DNA of 64,000 nucleotides, from the NCBI RefSeq assembly GCF_000092405.1, contig NC_014220.1, positions 930,001 to 994,000 of the forward strand. The letters are read 5' to 3'. This DNA comes from Syntrophothermus lipocalidus DSM 12680. GTDB lineage: Bacteria; Bacillota; Syntrophomonadia; Syntrophomonadales; Syntrophothermaceae. The notes below the pieces were generated by a model. It made no database searches. It saw only the letters and a list, made by a program, of their open reading frames with translations, and had not been told where the DNA came from. Position numbers and translations under genes: made by a program. Positions 1 to 7,432 of this stretch are shown here, piece after piece. Each line of letters begins with the position of its first letter. The first letter of the stretch is position 1.

Positions 1-813
1 TCCAATCACCCGGGTAAAGTACTTGAGGCATGTATCGAATTTGGCAGCCTGCATGATATCAAGATTAATAACATGCAGGATGAAAGCGAGGAGCGCCAGC
101 GTAACTTGACGGAGGAATCTAACATAATTCAGGATTCCTGGGCAGAACCAAAACGAAGGTTAGGAGTCGTGGCAGTAGCAGCAGGTACTGGCATAAATGA
201 GATTTTTAAGAGCCTAGGGGTTGACCAGGTGGTCGAAGGAGGGCAGACCATGAACCCGAGTACGGAGGAGCTGGTTCGGGCCTGTGAAGCCGTTAATGCG
301 GAGCAGGTAATCATTTTGCCTAATAACAGCAACGTAATCCTGGCGGCCGAACAAGCAAAATATCTGTGCCAGCGACGGATCGAAGTTGTTCCCACCAGAA
401 GCATTACGGAAGGTATGGCAGCTCTTATCGCGTATGATGCTGAAGGTGATCCGGAAGGCGTGATTTCCGCTATGAAAGAAAGGATGGCCAGCATCAAGAG
501 TGCGGAAATAACCTATGCGGTTCGGGATACGGTCATAAACGGGATTGACATGAAGGCAGGTAACATTATCGGGCTAGTTGATGGCGAGGTAAGAGTGGCA
601 GGAGAAACCGTTGAGGCCGTAGTCTTGAACCTCCTCCGCGAGATAGTCGATCCTGATACCCATGAGCTGATTACCCTCATATACGGCGAACACGTTGCCG
701 CCGAGGACGCGGAAGCGCTGAAGACGAAGGTTGGAGAGACTTTCCCTTTCTGTGAGGTTGATCTGCACTTTGGAGGCCAGCCTCATTACCACTACTTCAT
801 ATCTGTCGAGTAG
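1..813 (+). CDS. DAK2-domain protein, C-terminal part (FakA/YloV-like, 5' truncated by window edge)
   Basis: The reading frame is open from base 1, so this is the 3' part of a gene that begins before the window. The visible ~270 residues match the C-terminal half of the DAK2/FakA (YloV) family: a DegV-like segment with LPNNSN and VVPTRSITEG motifs, then the terminal region ending near GGQPHYHYFISVE. By family knowledge FakA is the ATP-binding subunit of fatty-acid kinase, which phosphorylates exogenous fatty acids bound to FakB proteins. The kinase DAK2 domain lies outside the window, so activity cannot be judged. recG follows 48 bp downstream, an arrangement close to that in Bacillus (yloV ... 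recG). Confidence 0.85.
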   Translation, partial: SNHPGKVLEACIEFGSLHDIKINNMQDESEERQRNLTEESNIIQDSWAEPKRRLGVVAVAAGTGINEIFKSLGVDQVVEGGQTMNPSTEELVRACEAVNAEQVIILPNNSNVILAAEQAKYLCQRRIEVVPTRSITEGMAALIAYDAEGDPEGVISAMKERMASIKSAEITYAVRDTVINGIDMKAGNIIGLVDGEVRVAGETVEAVVLNLLREIVDPDTHELITLIYGEHVAAEDAEALKTKVGETFPFCEVDLHFGGQPHYHYFISVE

Positions 814-861
814 GGGTTTCAAGCCTCGGGACTTATATGGTGCCGGTTCGAGGAATTGACC

Positions 862-2925
862 ATGGAGGTAGACCTGAGTTACTTAGAGAAATCTATTCGC
901 TTTATTAAGGGTGTTGGACCAGGCCGCTTTGCTTCTTTACAGAGGTTGGGGATAGAGAGCGTCTGGGACATGCTGTGGCATGTTCCCAGACATTATTTTG
1001 ACTGGGCTGCAGCCAAGGGCTTGGATCAGATTCGGGTGGGACAAGTGAATACCGTCAAAGGGATTGTTAAGAGCATCAGTTTGACCAAGTCAGCCCGGGG
1101 GACTGTTGTAGTGAAGGCTTGGCTGGAAGATGGGAACGCCGGGATCGTCGCCGTTTGGTTCAACCAAAGATACATCAAGCAAGTATTGCACCCCGGGATC
1201 CCTATTCTGGTAACAGGCAAGGTGAATATGATCCGGGGCAACCCAGAACTTTGGGTAAGTCAGTACGAGACTTTAAACAGCGGGAGTCCTGCCTATCGGG
1301 TTGGGATTGTGCCATTTTACCCTTCTACCGAGGGGTTGAACCAGAGGGTGTTACGTAGCATAGCTTACCAGGTGGTGCAGGAATATGCTGAAAAATATCC
1401 CGATATCATAGATCCGGTTGCTAGGAAAAGAATAGGATTGATCGATATTGAGTCTGCGATAAGAAACTTGCATTTCCCTAAAAATGTCCTAGACGTGGAA
1501 CCGGCGCGGAGGCGGCTGGCTTTTGAAGAACTGCTCCTCTGGCAGTGGAACGTGAGACAGTTAAAGAATAGAGCGCGTGGTGAGTTGAAGGGACGGGGAG
1601 TAGCGCATCTTGGTGGTGATGAACTGGTTGAACAAGTGATATCTGCCTTGCCTTTTCAGCTGACTAAGGCCCAGCGTAGAGTGTTGGCAGAGATACGCGA
1701 TGACCTAACTCGCCCCGACCCGATGAACAGGCTACTGCAGGGGGATGTAGGTTCGGGGAAAACTGTAGTAGCTGCTCTAGCCGCAGCTAAGATGGCCGGA
1801 GACGGTTATCAGATTGCTTTTATGGCTCCGACCGAGATACTGGCGGTTCAGCACTATAATTCCCTTCTGCGACTGGTGAGTCGCGTTCCCATAAGAGTGG
1901 CTTTGCTTACGGGCAAGACACCTTACAGCGAAAAGCGAAAGATCGTTGAAATGGCTAAAAGGCATGAACTCGACATCCTGGTAGGAACCCATGCGCTTAT
2001 TACCGATACCGTGGAATTTGCTCGCTTGGGCCTGGTCGTGATCGATGAACAACAACGTTTTGGAGTAAAACAGAGGGCTTCCCTGGTAGGAAAAGGGAAG
2101 GGGTACCCCGACACTCTGGTTATGAGTGCTACTCCGATACCGCGCACCTTGGCTTTGGCCTTATGCGGGGACATGGACGTTTCTATCATCGATGAGATTC
2201 CTCCAGGGCGAAAGCGAGTCAGAACCTTCTTTATTACGGAAGCGGCGAAGAGCAAACTGTATCAATTTATCCGCCGCCAGGTTAATAAGGGACGGCAAGT
2301 TTACATTGTTTGTCCTCTGGTCGAAGAATCGGAGAAGCAAGACTTGTTGGCAGCTACAAGCTTGCAGCAAGAGCTTGCCAACTGTGTTTTTCCGGAGCTA
2401 AGGGTGGGTTTATTACACGGGCGCATGAAGAGCCCAGAGAAAGAAGCAGTGGCCGAAAGGTTCCGGCAGGGTCTGATCGATATCCTGGTCACGACCAGCG
2501 TCATAGAGGTCGGAATAGATGTTGCCAACGCTACCGTGATGGTGGTGGAACACGCGGAGAGGTTCGGATTGGCTCAACTTCACCAGTTGCGAGGAAGGGT
2601 TGGACGGGGAGGAGACCAGTCTTACTGCATACTGGTCGGTGACCCTAAGACCGAGGAAGCGAGAGCGAGGCTGAAGCTCATGGAAACTACGAATGACGGG
2701 TTCGAAATAGCCCGGGCGGATCTTGAGATGAGGGGGCCGGGGGATTTTTGGGGCGTGCGGCAGCACGGACTGCCCCAGTTTCGAGTAGCTGATTTGGGGC
2801 GAGACACCCATCTTTTAAAGACGGTTCACCGGGAGATAGCTGCGGGATTGACTCTTAACGAGGACTTAGCAAAGGCTTTGTCACGCTTACACCGAATGGA
2901 AAATAAAGTCAACTATAACCAATAA
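862..2925 (+). CDS. recG: ATP-dependent DNA helicase RecG
   Basis: RecG remodels stalled replication forks and Holliday junctions. The protein (~687 aa, normal length) has the N-terminal wedge/OB region (residues ~5-150, beginning with the helix-hairpin-helix-like GVGPGRFASLQRLG), Walker A GDVGSGKT at about 294-301, motif II DEQQ at about 395 (instead of the common DEQH), and the C-terminal helicase motifs TSVIEVGIDV and QLRGRVGRG. The upstream TTG at 856 is only 2-3 nt from GAGGA, whereas the ATG at 862 has GAGGA 7 nt upstream, so 862 is preferred. An intrinsic terminator follows. Confidence 0.95.
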   Translation: MEVDLSYLEKSIRFIKGVGPGRFASLQRLGIESVWDMLWHVPRHYFDWAAAKGLDQIRVGQVNTVKGIVKSISLTKSARGTVVVKAWLEDGNAGIVAVWFNQRYIKQVLHPGIPILVTGKVNMIRGNPELWVSQYETLNSGSPAYRVGIVPFYPSTEGLNQRVLRSIAYQVVQEYAEKYPDIIDPVARKRIGLIDIESAIRNLHFPKNVLDVEPARRRLAFEELLLWQWNVRQLKNRARGELKGRGVAHLGGDELVEQVISALPFQLTKAQRRVLAEIRDDLTRPDPMNRLLQGDVGSGKTVVAALAAAKMAGDGYQIAFMAPTEILAVQHYNSLLRLVSRVPIRVALLTGKTPYSEKRKIVEMAKRHELDILVGTHALITDTVEFARLGLVVIDEQQRFGVKQRASLVGKGKGYPDTLVMSATPIPRTLALALCGDMDVSIIDEIPPGRKRVRTFFITEAAKSKLYQFIRRQVNKGRQVYIVCPLVEESEKQDLLAATSLQQELANCVFPELRVGLLHGRMKSPEKEAVAERFRQGLIDILVTTSVIEVGIDVANATVMVVEHAERFGLAQLHQLRGRVGRGGDQSYCILVGDPKTEEARARLKLMETTNDGFEIARADLEMRGPGDFWGVRQHGLPQFRVADLGRDTHLLKTVHREIAAGLTLNEDLAKALSRLHRMENKVNYNQ

Positions 2926-2937
2926 TTATTGTCGCAA

Positions 2938-2954
2938 AAATCTGCGTTAATCAG
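2938..2954. repeat. Short dispersed repeat fragment (GATTAACxCAGATTT family)
   Basis: The reverse complement reads CTGATTAACGCAGATTT and matches 15 of 17 bases of the segment at 27421-27437. It lies just after recG, before its terminator. Such sequences recur in intergenic DNA of many bacteria; their function is unknown. Only two copies are in this window, so membership of a genome-wide family is inferred. Confidence 0.45.
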
Positions 2955-2970
2955 CGTCTAAAATATTGCA

Positions 2971-3000
2971 AAAAGCTCACCTTAAGGTGGGCTTTTATTT
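2971..3000 (+). terminator. Intrinsic terminator after recG
   Basis: AAAGCTCACC and GGTGGGCTTT form a 10-bp stem (one G-U pair) around a TTAA loop, followed by a T-rich tail (TTTTATTTTC). It ends the recG transcript and separates it from the spore genes. Confidence 0.8.
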
Positions 3001-3056
3001 TCTTACCAGTATCGAAGGCGAAAAAATTACAAAACCTATGTGTTGGAGGTGTGAAT

Positions 3057-3191
3057 ATGGAGAAACAAAAGGATGAACTCCGGCGTCTTGAAGACGAAAC
3101 ATCGCGAATGGAAAAGGTTAAGTACGAGGTTTCCCAAGAAATCGGTATAAATCAAAAAAAGAAGAAGAGTCAGGCATCGGAAACTAAATAA
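3057..3191 (+). CDS. Mini SASP-like spore protein, 44 aa (GPR-site motif only)
   Basis: A 44-codon frame starts at ATG 3057 behind a good ribosome site (GGAGG, 8 nt upstream) and ends at TAA 3189-3191. The product is highly charged (about half Lys/Glu/Asp/Arg). Residues 18-31, MEKVKYEVSQEIGI, align with the first conserved block of alpha/beta-type small acid-soluble spore proteins, the block cut by germination protease; the neighbouring full SASP has FKQESATELGV at the same place. The second SASP block (GSIGGxMVKKM-like) is absent and no frameshift restores it downstream. It may be a degenerate SASP or a dedicated small spore protein; the function is inferred only from the motif and position. 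Confidence 0.6.
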   Translation: MEKQKDELRRLEDETSRMEKVKYEVSQEIGINQKKKKSQASETK

Positions 3192-3275
3192 GAAAAGAGA
3201 TAAAAATAATACCAGTATATATGCAACGAGGGTCGAGAAAAATAAGACCACAAATGACAAGGAGGTGAAATAGAA

Positions 3276-3581
3276 ATGCCGCGTAAGGGTACCAACAATC
3301 GTATCCTGGTTCCTCAAGCTAGGGCGGCCATGGACCAGTTTAAGCAGGAGTCAGCTACTGAACTCGGTGTTCCCTTGAATGCCAGTTACAACGGAGAACT
3401 GACCACCCGGCAAGCAGGGAGTATCGGGGGCCAGATGGTGAAGAAGATGATTTTGGCCTACGAAAACAATCTGGCCGGTGGAAATCAGGTTTCGCTAAAT
3501 CAGGTACAGGATCTTCAGCAAACCAAGCAGCAGATTCAGCAGTCAGTACAAAACGCTGGACAACCTGGTCAAAGCTACTAA
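3276..3581 (+). CDS. Alpha/beta-type small acid-soluble spore protein
   Basis: SASPs coat and protect DNA in dormant spores and are degraded at germination. Both family blocks are present: the protease-site block FKQESATELGVPL (residues ~22-34) and the DNA-binding block QAGSIGGQMVKKMI (~47-60). At 101 aa it is longer than the usual 60-75 because of a Gln/Asn-rich tail (residues ~68-101) that is not part of the typical domain. A strong site (AAGGAGGTGA, 8 nt) sets the ATG start. The protease that cleaves it, gpr, is the next gene, converging from the other strand. Confidence 0.93.
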   Translation: MPRKGTNNRILVPQARAAMDQFKQESATELGVPLNASYNGELTTRQAGSIGGQMVKKMILAYENNLAGGNQVSLNQVQDLQQTKQQIQQSVQNAGQPGQSY

Positions 3582-3626
3582 TTAAGCTTTGCCACTATGT
3601 GCAGGCCTAAATATCCACCATTTCAA

Positions 3627-3668
3627 CAAGCGGATAGTTGTCAAGAGACTGTCCGCTTGTTTGTTTTT
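3627..3668 (+). terminator. Intrinsic terminator between SASP gene and gpr
   Basis: CAAGCGGA pairs with TCCGCTTG around a loop that contains a further TAGT/ACT pairing, followed by TTTGTTTTT on the plus strand. It clearly serves the SASP gene and may also stop the converging gpr transcript. Confidence 0.75.
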
Positions 3669-3681
3669 CGACTTTTGGCCG

Positions 3682-4644
3682 CTAAGAAGTGTAGAAACCA
3701 AAGCTTTCCTTAGGAATGCCAGGGAAAAGAGCGTAACTTATACCGGTGGATACTATGCGGGCGGTGTTTTCGATTAAGTCATCGATTTCCTTGGGGGTAA
3801 CAGTTAGACTCCCGCCAAAGTAAGACAAGACGGCACGAATGGAGTTGAGGCTGATTTCTTGGTTGAATATGGCCCCGGTATTCTGGCAATATCGTTGGAT
3901 GGCTTGGTTGGCGATAGTGGCGGCGCTCACGACCGTAGGCACTCCTATAGCGATTACCGGGATTCCTAAGGTTTCATGATTAATCGGTTCTCGAGGGTTG
4001 CCGATTCCGGAACCCGGCTGGATGCCTGTGTTAGAGATTTGAATACTCGTGCCAATTCGTTCTGTGCTTTGGGCAGCCAAGGCATCTATGACTACTACTA
4101 AGTCGCACTTGACATTTTGAACGATACCTTTGATTATTTCGACGGTTTCAATCCCGGTGGTGCCGAGAACACCGGGGGCTACGGCTGAAACGGGCCTCAT
4201 TCCCGTAATCAAAGCCTCCGGAGCATATTTATGCAAGTGCCTGGTAACAGGTATATATTCCACGGTTTTAGGGCCTAAGGAGTCGGGCGTTGCCTTCCAA
4301 TTACCCAATCCGATAATCAATACGTGGCTTTGGGGGCGTAAATGAGCAGACATTAGGGCGGTTAAGGCTTGAGCAACAGCCTGGCTGATCTCTTCTTGAA
4401 CTTCAGGGTCTTTGAAGCGAAGGCGCTGTACCTCAATGGTCACGTAGGTTCCCATTGGTTTGCCCATTACCTGTTCGGCGTTTTTGTCTTTAATAGTAAT
4501 GGTTGTAACTTTTCCGTTCGGAAGCTGCTGTACTCTTTCTTCTACTCCAGGAATTTCCCTGCCGGTTGCACCCCGTATGATATCGCGTGCTTCGAGTGCA
4601 AGGTCCACGCTGATTGAAAAAGCACGATAGAAATCTAAGTTCAT
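3682..4644 (-). CDS. gpr: Germination protease GPR (spore protease, family A25)
   Basis: GPR is an aspartic-type spore protease that starts SASP degradation during germination; it is made as a zymogen that loses a short N-terminal propeptide. The sequence shows the family start FSISVDLALEARDI, equivalent to YSVRTDLAVEAKDI of Bacillus GPR, and the core motif LIIGLGNWKATPDSLGPKTVEY. If processing occurs at the aligned site the propeptide is only about 9 residues, against 15-16 in Bacillus. The total of 320 aa is slightly shorter than the Bacillus enzyme. GGGAGG 8 nt before the ATG supports the start. A sigma-G-type promoter lies just upstream. Confidence 0.95.
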   Translation of the reverse strand: MNLDFYRAFSISVDLALEARDIIRGATGREIPGVEERVQQLPNGKVTTITIKDKNAEQVMGKPMGTYVTIEVQRLRFKDPEVQEEISQAVAQALTALMSAHLRPQSHVLIIGLGNWKATPDSLGPKTVEYIPVTRHLHKYAPEALITGMRPVSAVAPGVLGTTGIETVEIIKGIVQNVKCDLVVVIDALAAQSTERIGTSIQISNTGIQPGSGIGNPREPINHETLGIPVIAIGVPTVVSAATIANQAIQRYCQNTGAIFNQEISLNSIRAVLSYFGGSLTVTPKEIDDLIENTARIVSTGISYALFPGIPKESFGFYTS

Positions 4645-4668
4645 CGATATTTGCCTCCCTTCAGAGTA

Positions 4669-4698
4669 TAGTCTGCCGCGTCTGCCACTAAATATTCA
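4669..4698 (-). promoter_or_regulatory. Predicted sigma-G promoter of gpr
   Basis: On the minus strand TGAATA (4698-4693) is followed after 17 bp by CAGACTA (4675-4669). This is very close to the forespore sigma-G consensus (tgAATA, N17-18, CATACTA; one mismatch in the -10). It implies a leader of about 17 nt carrying only the ribosome site. Known gpr genes are transcribed by sigma-F/sigma-G, which agrees. Confidence 0.65.
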
Positions 4699-4706
4699 TT
4701 CATGAC

Positions 4707-4732
4707 AAAAAGTGGCGGCCACCTAGGCCGCC
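4707..4732 (-). terminator. Hairpin with T5 tail upstream of gpr
   Basis: On the minus strand GGCGGCC-TAGGT-GGCCGCC is followed by AC and five T. It lies 9 bp before the sigma-G -35 of gpr, so it could block vegetative read-through into gpr. No minus-strand gene lies immediately upstream, so its natural input transcript is not obvious. Confidence 0.5.
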
Positions 4733-4843
4733 GTTCGTTTGGGGAGAGGAGAATTTTGTAAAGTTGTTGGGGAGGGTTTGTTTTACCAGGTGTCTGCCCT
4801 GGCATTAAGTATGATGTCCGGTTTATGGACAAAACATACACGG

Positions 4844-4872
4844 TAAGAAAAAATTTTTTCTTATGCTATAAT
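4844..4872 (+). promoter_or_regulatory. Extended -10 promoter of rsmD with perfect 20-bp palindrome
   Basis: TATAAT at 4867-4872 has TG one base upstream (extended -10), but no recognisable -35. The place of the -35 and spacer is taken by a perfect palindrome, TAAGAAAAAA/TTTTTTCTTA (4844-4863). It could be an operator, or A-tract DNA aiding promoter opening. It is 70 bp before the rsmD start. Confidence 0.5.
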
Positions 4873-4941
4873 TCAGTTTAAAACGTGCCAAAAGAAGGTA
4901 AGAAGATGGTCAATGAAGAAGAATATTGGGGGAGTTGAGGG

Positions 4942-5514
4942 GTGCGAGTAATTTCGGGCACTGCTCGGGGCAAGAAACTAAAAGCTCCACCAGGGTTTAT
5001 AACCCGCCCGCTTACGGATCGTATCAAAGAAGCCCTGTTCAATGTTTTGGGAGGGGAAATTGAAGACGCTAGGCTGTTAGATGTTTTTGCTGGAAGCGGG
5101 CAGGTTGGCATTGAAGCCCTGAGCCGTGGGGCCTCCTATGTCGTTTTTGTCGAAAAACACCCGGCCGCGATCAGGACGATTTATGCGAACCTTGACGGGT
5201 GTCGTTTTGCTTCCGGTTTTGAAGTATTAGGTATGGATGTTTTCAGAGCTTTGAGGATTCTGGTCGGGCGGGGAAAGGTTTTTGACGTTATATACGTGGA
5301 CCCGCCGTTTGACCAGCCTGAGATATTTGTTCAAGTTCTTCAGGCTTTGGATAATAACCGTTTGTTAGCGGAAAGGGGGACGCTTGTAATCAGGGTACCT
5401 AGGAAACACGCTCTCCCTGAGCGACTTGCGTTTATTGCACAGTTTCGCATCGATGTTTACGGTGAGTCAGCCCTCATCTACTACAGGCAGCGGGAGAGAG
5501 AGGAGGAACTGTGA
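4942..5514 (+). CDS. rsmD: 16S rRNA (guanine(966)-N2)-methyltransferase RsmD
   Basis: RsmD methylates G966 of 16S rRNA using S-adenosylmethionine. Diagnostic features are the N-terminal RVISGTARGKKLKAPPG, the SAM-binding LLDVFAGSGQVGIEALSRGA (residues ~53-72) and the catalytic-type DPPF motif (~120). The GTG start at 4942 gives the usual family N-terminus; length (190 aa) is normal. In most Clostridia coaD follows; here the next gene is a coiled-coil protein, overlapping by one base, and coaD is not in the window. Confidence 0.93.
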   Translation: MRVISGTARGKKLKAPPGFITRPLTDRIKEALFNVLGGEIEDARLLDVFAGSGQVGIEALSRGASYVVFVEKHPAAIRTIYANLDGCRFASGFEVLGMDVFRALRILVGRGKVFDVIYVDPPFDQPEIFVQVLQALDNNRLLAERGTLVIRVPRKHALPERLAFIAQFRIDVYGESALIYYRQREREEEL

Positions 5515-5975
5515 TGGAGCTATGGGACATACTGGATGAAATGGAAGAAATAATCAAGTCGGCCATTCGCATTCCCTTTTCCGGTAAGGCAGTGATTGAT
5601 GCTGATTTTCTCTTGGAGAAAATGGACCGGATCCGGGCCATATTGCCGGGAGAGCTGGAGGAGGCCAGAAGCCTGTTACAGGAGCAGCAGGAGATGTTTA
5701 ATGAGGCTAATCGGGCTGCGCAGCAGATTATTGATGAAAGCAAGTACCAAGCGGCGCGGATAATTGAGCATAGCGAGATTACCAAACAAGCGGAGAGCGT
5801 GTCCAAAGAGATCATCACCAAAGCGGAAGAGCTGGCACGCGAAATCAAACTCGAGGCCAACCAATACGCTGACGAGCTCCTGACTTACATGGAAAGGGTT
5901 TTAAGAGAAGGGCTGAACAGCATCCAAAAAGGAAGATCGCAACTGAAAGAGCTTATCGATCAGGATCTTCGTTGA
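5514..5975 (+). CDS. Coiled-coil protein following rsmD (ATPase/DivIVA-like family)
   Basis: A 153-aa protein, almost entirely helical. Residues ~25-150 form a long charged coiled coil (LEEARSLLQEQQEMFNEANRAAQQIIDESK ...) with alanine-rich heptads, resembling ATP-synthase-b-like and DivIVA-like chains that databases often name 'ATPase'. No enzyme motif is visible. The ATG at 5514 shares its A with the rsmD stop and has GGAGGA 6 nt upstream; GTG 5511 would be too close. Proteins like this are common beside rsmD in Clostridia; the role is unknown. Confidence 0.75.
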   Translation: MELWDILDEMEEIIKSAIRIPFSGKAVIDADFLLEKMDRIRAILPGELEEARSLLQEQQEMFNEANRAAQQIIDESKYQAARIIEHSEITKQAESVSKEIITKAEELAREIKLEANQYADELLTYMERVLREGLNSIQKGRSQLKELIDQDLR

Positions 5976-5996
5976 AAAGAGTCCTAACCAAAGGAA

Positions 5997-6031
5997 AAAC
6001 CCTTCCTCTGTTGCCCTGTGAGGAAGGGTTT
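5997..6031. terminator. Bidirectional terminator between coiled-coil gene and mtaP
   Basis: A perfect 12-bp stem, AAACCCTTCCTC/GAGGAAGGGTTT, with an 11-nt loop. On the minus strand it continues into TTTTTCC, on the plus strand into TTTATG, so it most strongly ends the apt-mtaP transcript and also serves the converging rsmD operon. Confidence 0.8.
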
Positions 6032-6093
6032 ATGAGACTTGGTTGGGAGTAAAACGTAGAACCTGCTGAGTTCTTAAGGCTTTAAGCAATGAT

Positions 6094-6894
6094 TCAGTTC
6101 AGCCTTCCATCCAGTAAGTGACGGTAACAGTTGCATCCTGGTTCATCGGGTATGGCGGCTATCAACCCGTGGAGCAGGGTACGGAGTTTGTCGTTGTTTT
6201 GTTTGAACACTTCGATGACCTGCTCGTGAGTGACGGGTGCGATGTCGGGATTTCCTTCTAAGCCGACATCATAGTCGGTGATTAAGGAGATATTCACATA
6301 GCACATTCCGAGTTCTCGGGCTAACACACACTCAGGGTACTGGGTCATGTTGATAACTTCCCAGCCGTGACTGGAGAACCACTTGCTTTCCGCTCGGGTC
6401 GAAAACCGCGGGCCTTGAATGACCACGACCGTTCCCGTTTCGTGAACCGTGATACCGAGTTTTCTTGCTTCCCTTATCGCAAGTTCCCGTAGTTCGGGAC
6501 AATATGGGTCTGCAGTCGAAATATGCGTGGTTATAGGACCATCATAGAAGGTGTCTTTCCGACCACGCGTGCGATCCACAAACTGGTCGCAGATCACGAA
6601 GTCTCCAGGTTTGATGTGGGGTTGAAGACTTCCCGCGGCACAGGGACCTATTACCCGGGTGACTCCCAGCTCTTTCATGGCCCAGAGGTTGGCCCGAAAA
6701 TTAATCATGTGCGGTGGGAGTTGATGTTCCTTGCCGTGGCGAGGCAGGAATGCCACCCGTTTGCCACCGATGGTAGTCAAGGTTATTTTGTCGCTAGGAG
6801 CTCCAAACGGGGTATCGATCTTTATCTCTTCTACCCCTTCCATGCGGTAAAACCCGGATCCTCCAAAAACTCCGATATCAGCTCTTTTTTCCAT
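6094..6894 (-). CDS. mtaP: S-methyl-5'-thioadenosine phosphorylase
   Basis: The enzyme splits methylthioadenosine, a by-product of polyamine and SAM metabolism, with phosphate into adenine and methylthioribose-1-phosphate. Family signatures are IGVFGGSGFYRMEG at the N-terminus, LPRHGKEHQLPPHMINFRAN (residues ~50-69), GPCAAGSLQ and the purine-site NMTQYPE with the following acidic YDVG. The ATG at 6909 overlaps its own GGGAGGG, so the next ATG at 6894 (266 aa) is taken as the start. It lies 19 bp after apt, which uses the adenine it releases. Confidence 0.9.
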   Translation of the reverse strand: MEKRADIGVFGGSGFYRMEGVEEIKIDTPFGAPSDKITLTTIGGKRVAFLPRHGKEHQLPPHMINFRANLWAMKELGVTRVIGPCAAGSLQPHIKPGDFVICDQFVDRTRGRKDTFYDGPITTHISTADPYCPELRELAIREARKLGITVHETGTVVVIQGPRFSTRAESKWFSSHGWEVINMTQYPECVLARELGMCYVNISLITDYDVGLEGNPDIAPVTHEQVIEVFKQNNDKLRTLLHGLIAAIPDEPGCNCYRHLLDGRLN

Positions 6895-6913
6895 ATATTT
6901 CCCTCCCATAGGA

Positions 6914-7432
6914 CTAATACGTGATCATCGTGAACACATCATAACCTGTTAACTTGTCTCGCCCTTTCAGGAATGTGAGTTCAATCAGAAAGGCAAAGCC
7001 TTCTACTTTACCTCCGAGTTGCTCTACCAGCGACTTAGCCGCATTCGCCGTTCCACCCGTTGCCAAAAGGTCATCGACGATTAGAACCTTCTGCCCGGGA
7101 AGAATAGCATCGCGGTGCATCTCGACCGTCTCTTTTCCATACTCTAATTCATACGTCGCGCTGATGGTTTCGGCAGGTAGCTTGCCCATCTTGCGAACCG
7201 GAATCAGTCCTACCCCTAAGGCTGCAGCCAAGGGGGCTCCGAAGATATAGCCTCGGGACTCGATAGCCACTACCGCATCTATCCCCCGTTGCCGGTAACG
7301 TTCAACCAAAGTGTCAATGACTTCTTTAAAAGCTGGCCCGTCTTTCAACAAAGTGGTGATATCCTTAAAAATTACCCCTGGCGTTGGAAAGTCCGGAACA
7401 TCCCGGATCTTTTCTCTCAAGTGATCGAACAT
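6914..7432 (-). CDS. apt: Adenine phosphoribosyltransferase
   Basis: APT converts adenine plus PRPP to AMP. The PRPP-binding motif VLIVDDLLATGGTANAA (residues ~119-135) and the N-terminal RDVPDFPTPGVIFKDIT are typical. The longer frame reaches 7465, but GGGGAGGGA 7-8 nt before the ATG at 7432 fixes the start and gives 172 aa, the normal size. In Bacillus apt lies between recJ and relA; here it is joined to mtaP, making a short adenine-salvage operon. Confidence 0.93.
   Translation of the reverse strand: MFDHLREKIRDVPDFPTPGVIFKDITTLLKDGPAFKEVIDTLVERYRQRGIDAVVAIESRGYIFGAPLAAALGVGLIPVRKMGKLPAETISATYELEYGKETVEMHRDAILPGQKVLIVDDLLATGGTANAAKSLVEQLGGKVEGFAFLIELTFLKGRDKLTGYDVFTMITY

Noticed and set aside
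2310-2811. Overlapping frames of 75-132 aa inside recG
   Set aside because: They lie in other frames of a well-supported helicase gene and have no start sites or recognisable domains.
4641-4841. 66-aa minus-strand frame upstream of gpr
   Set aside because: It overlaps the gpr start and covers the sigma-G promoter and hairpin; composition is not protein-like and it has no ribosome site.
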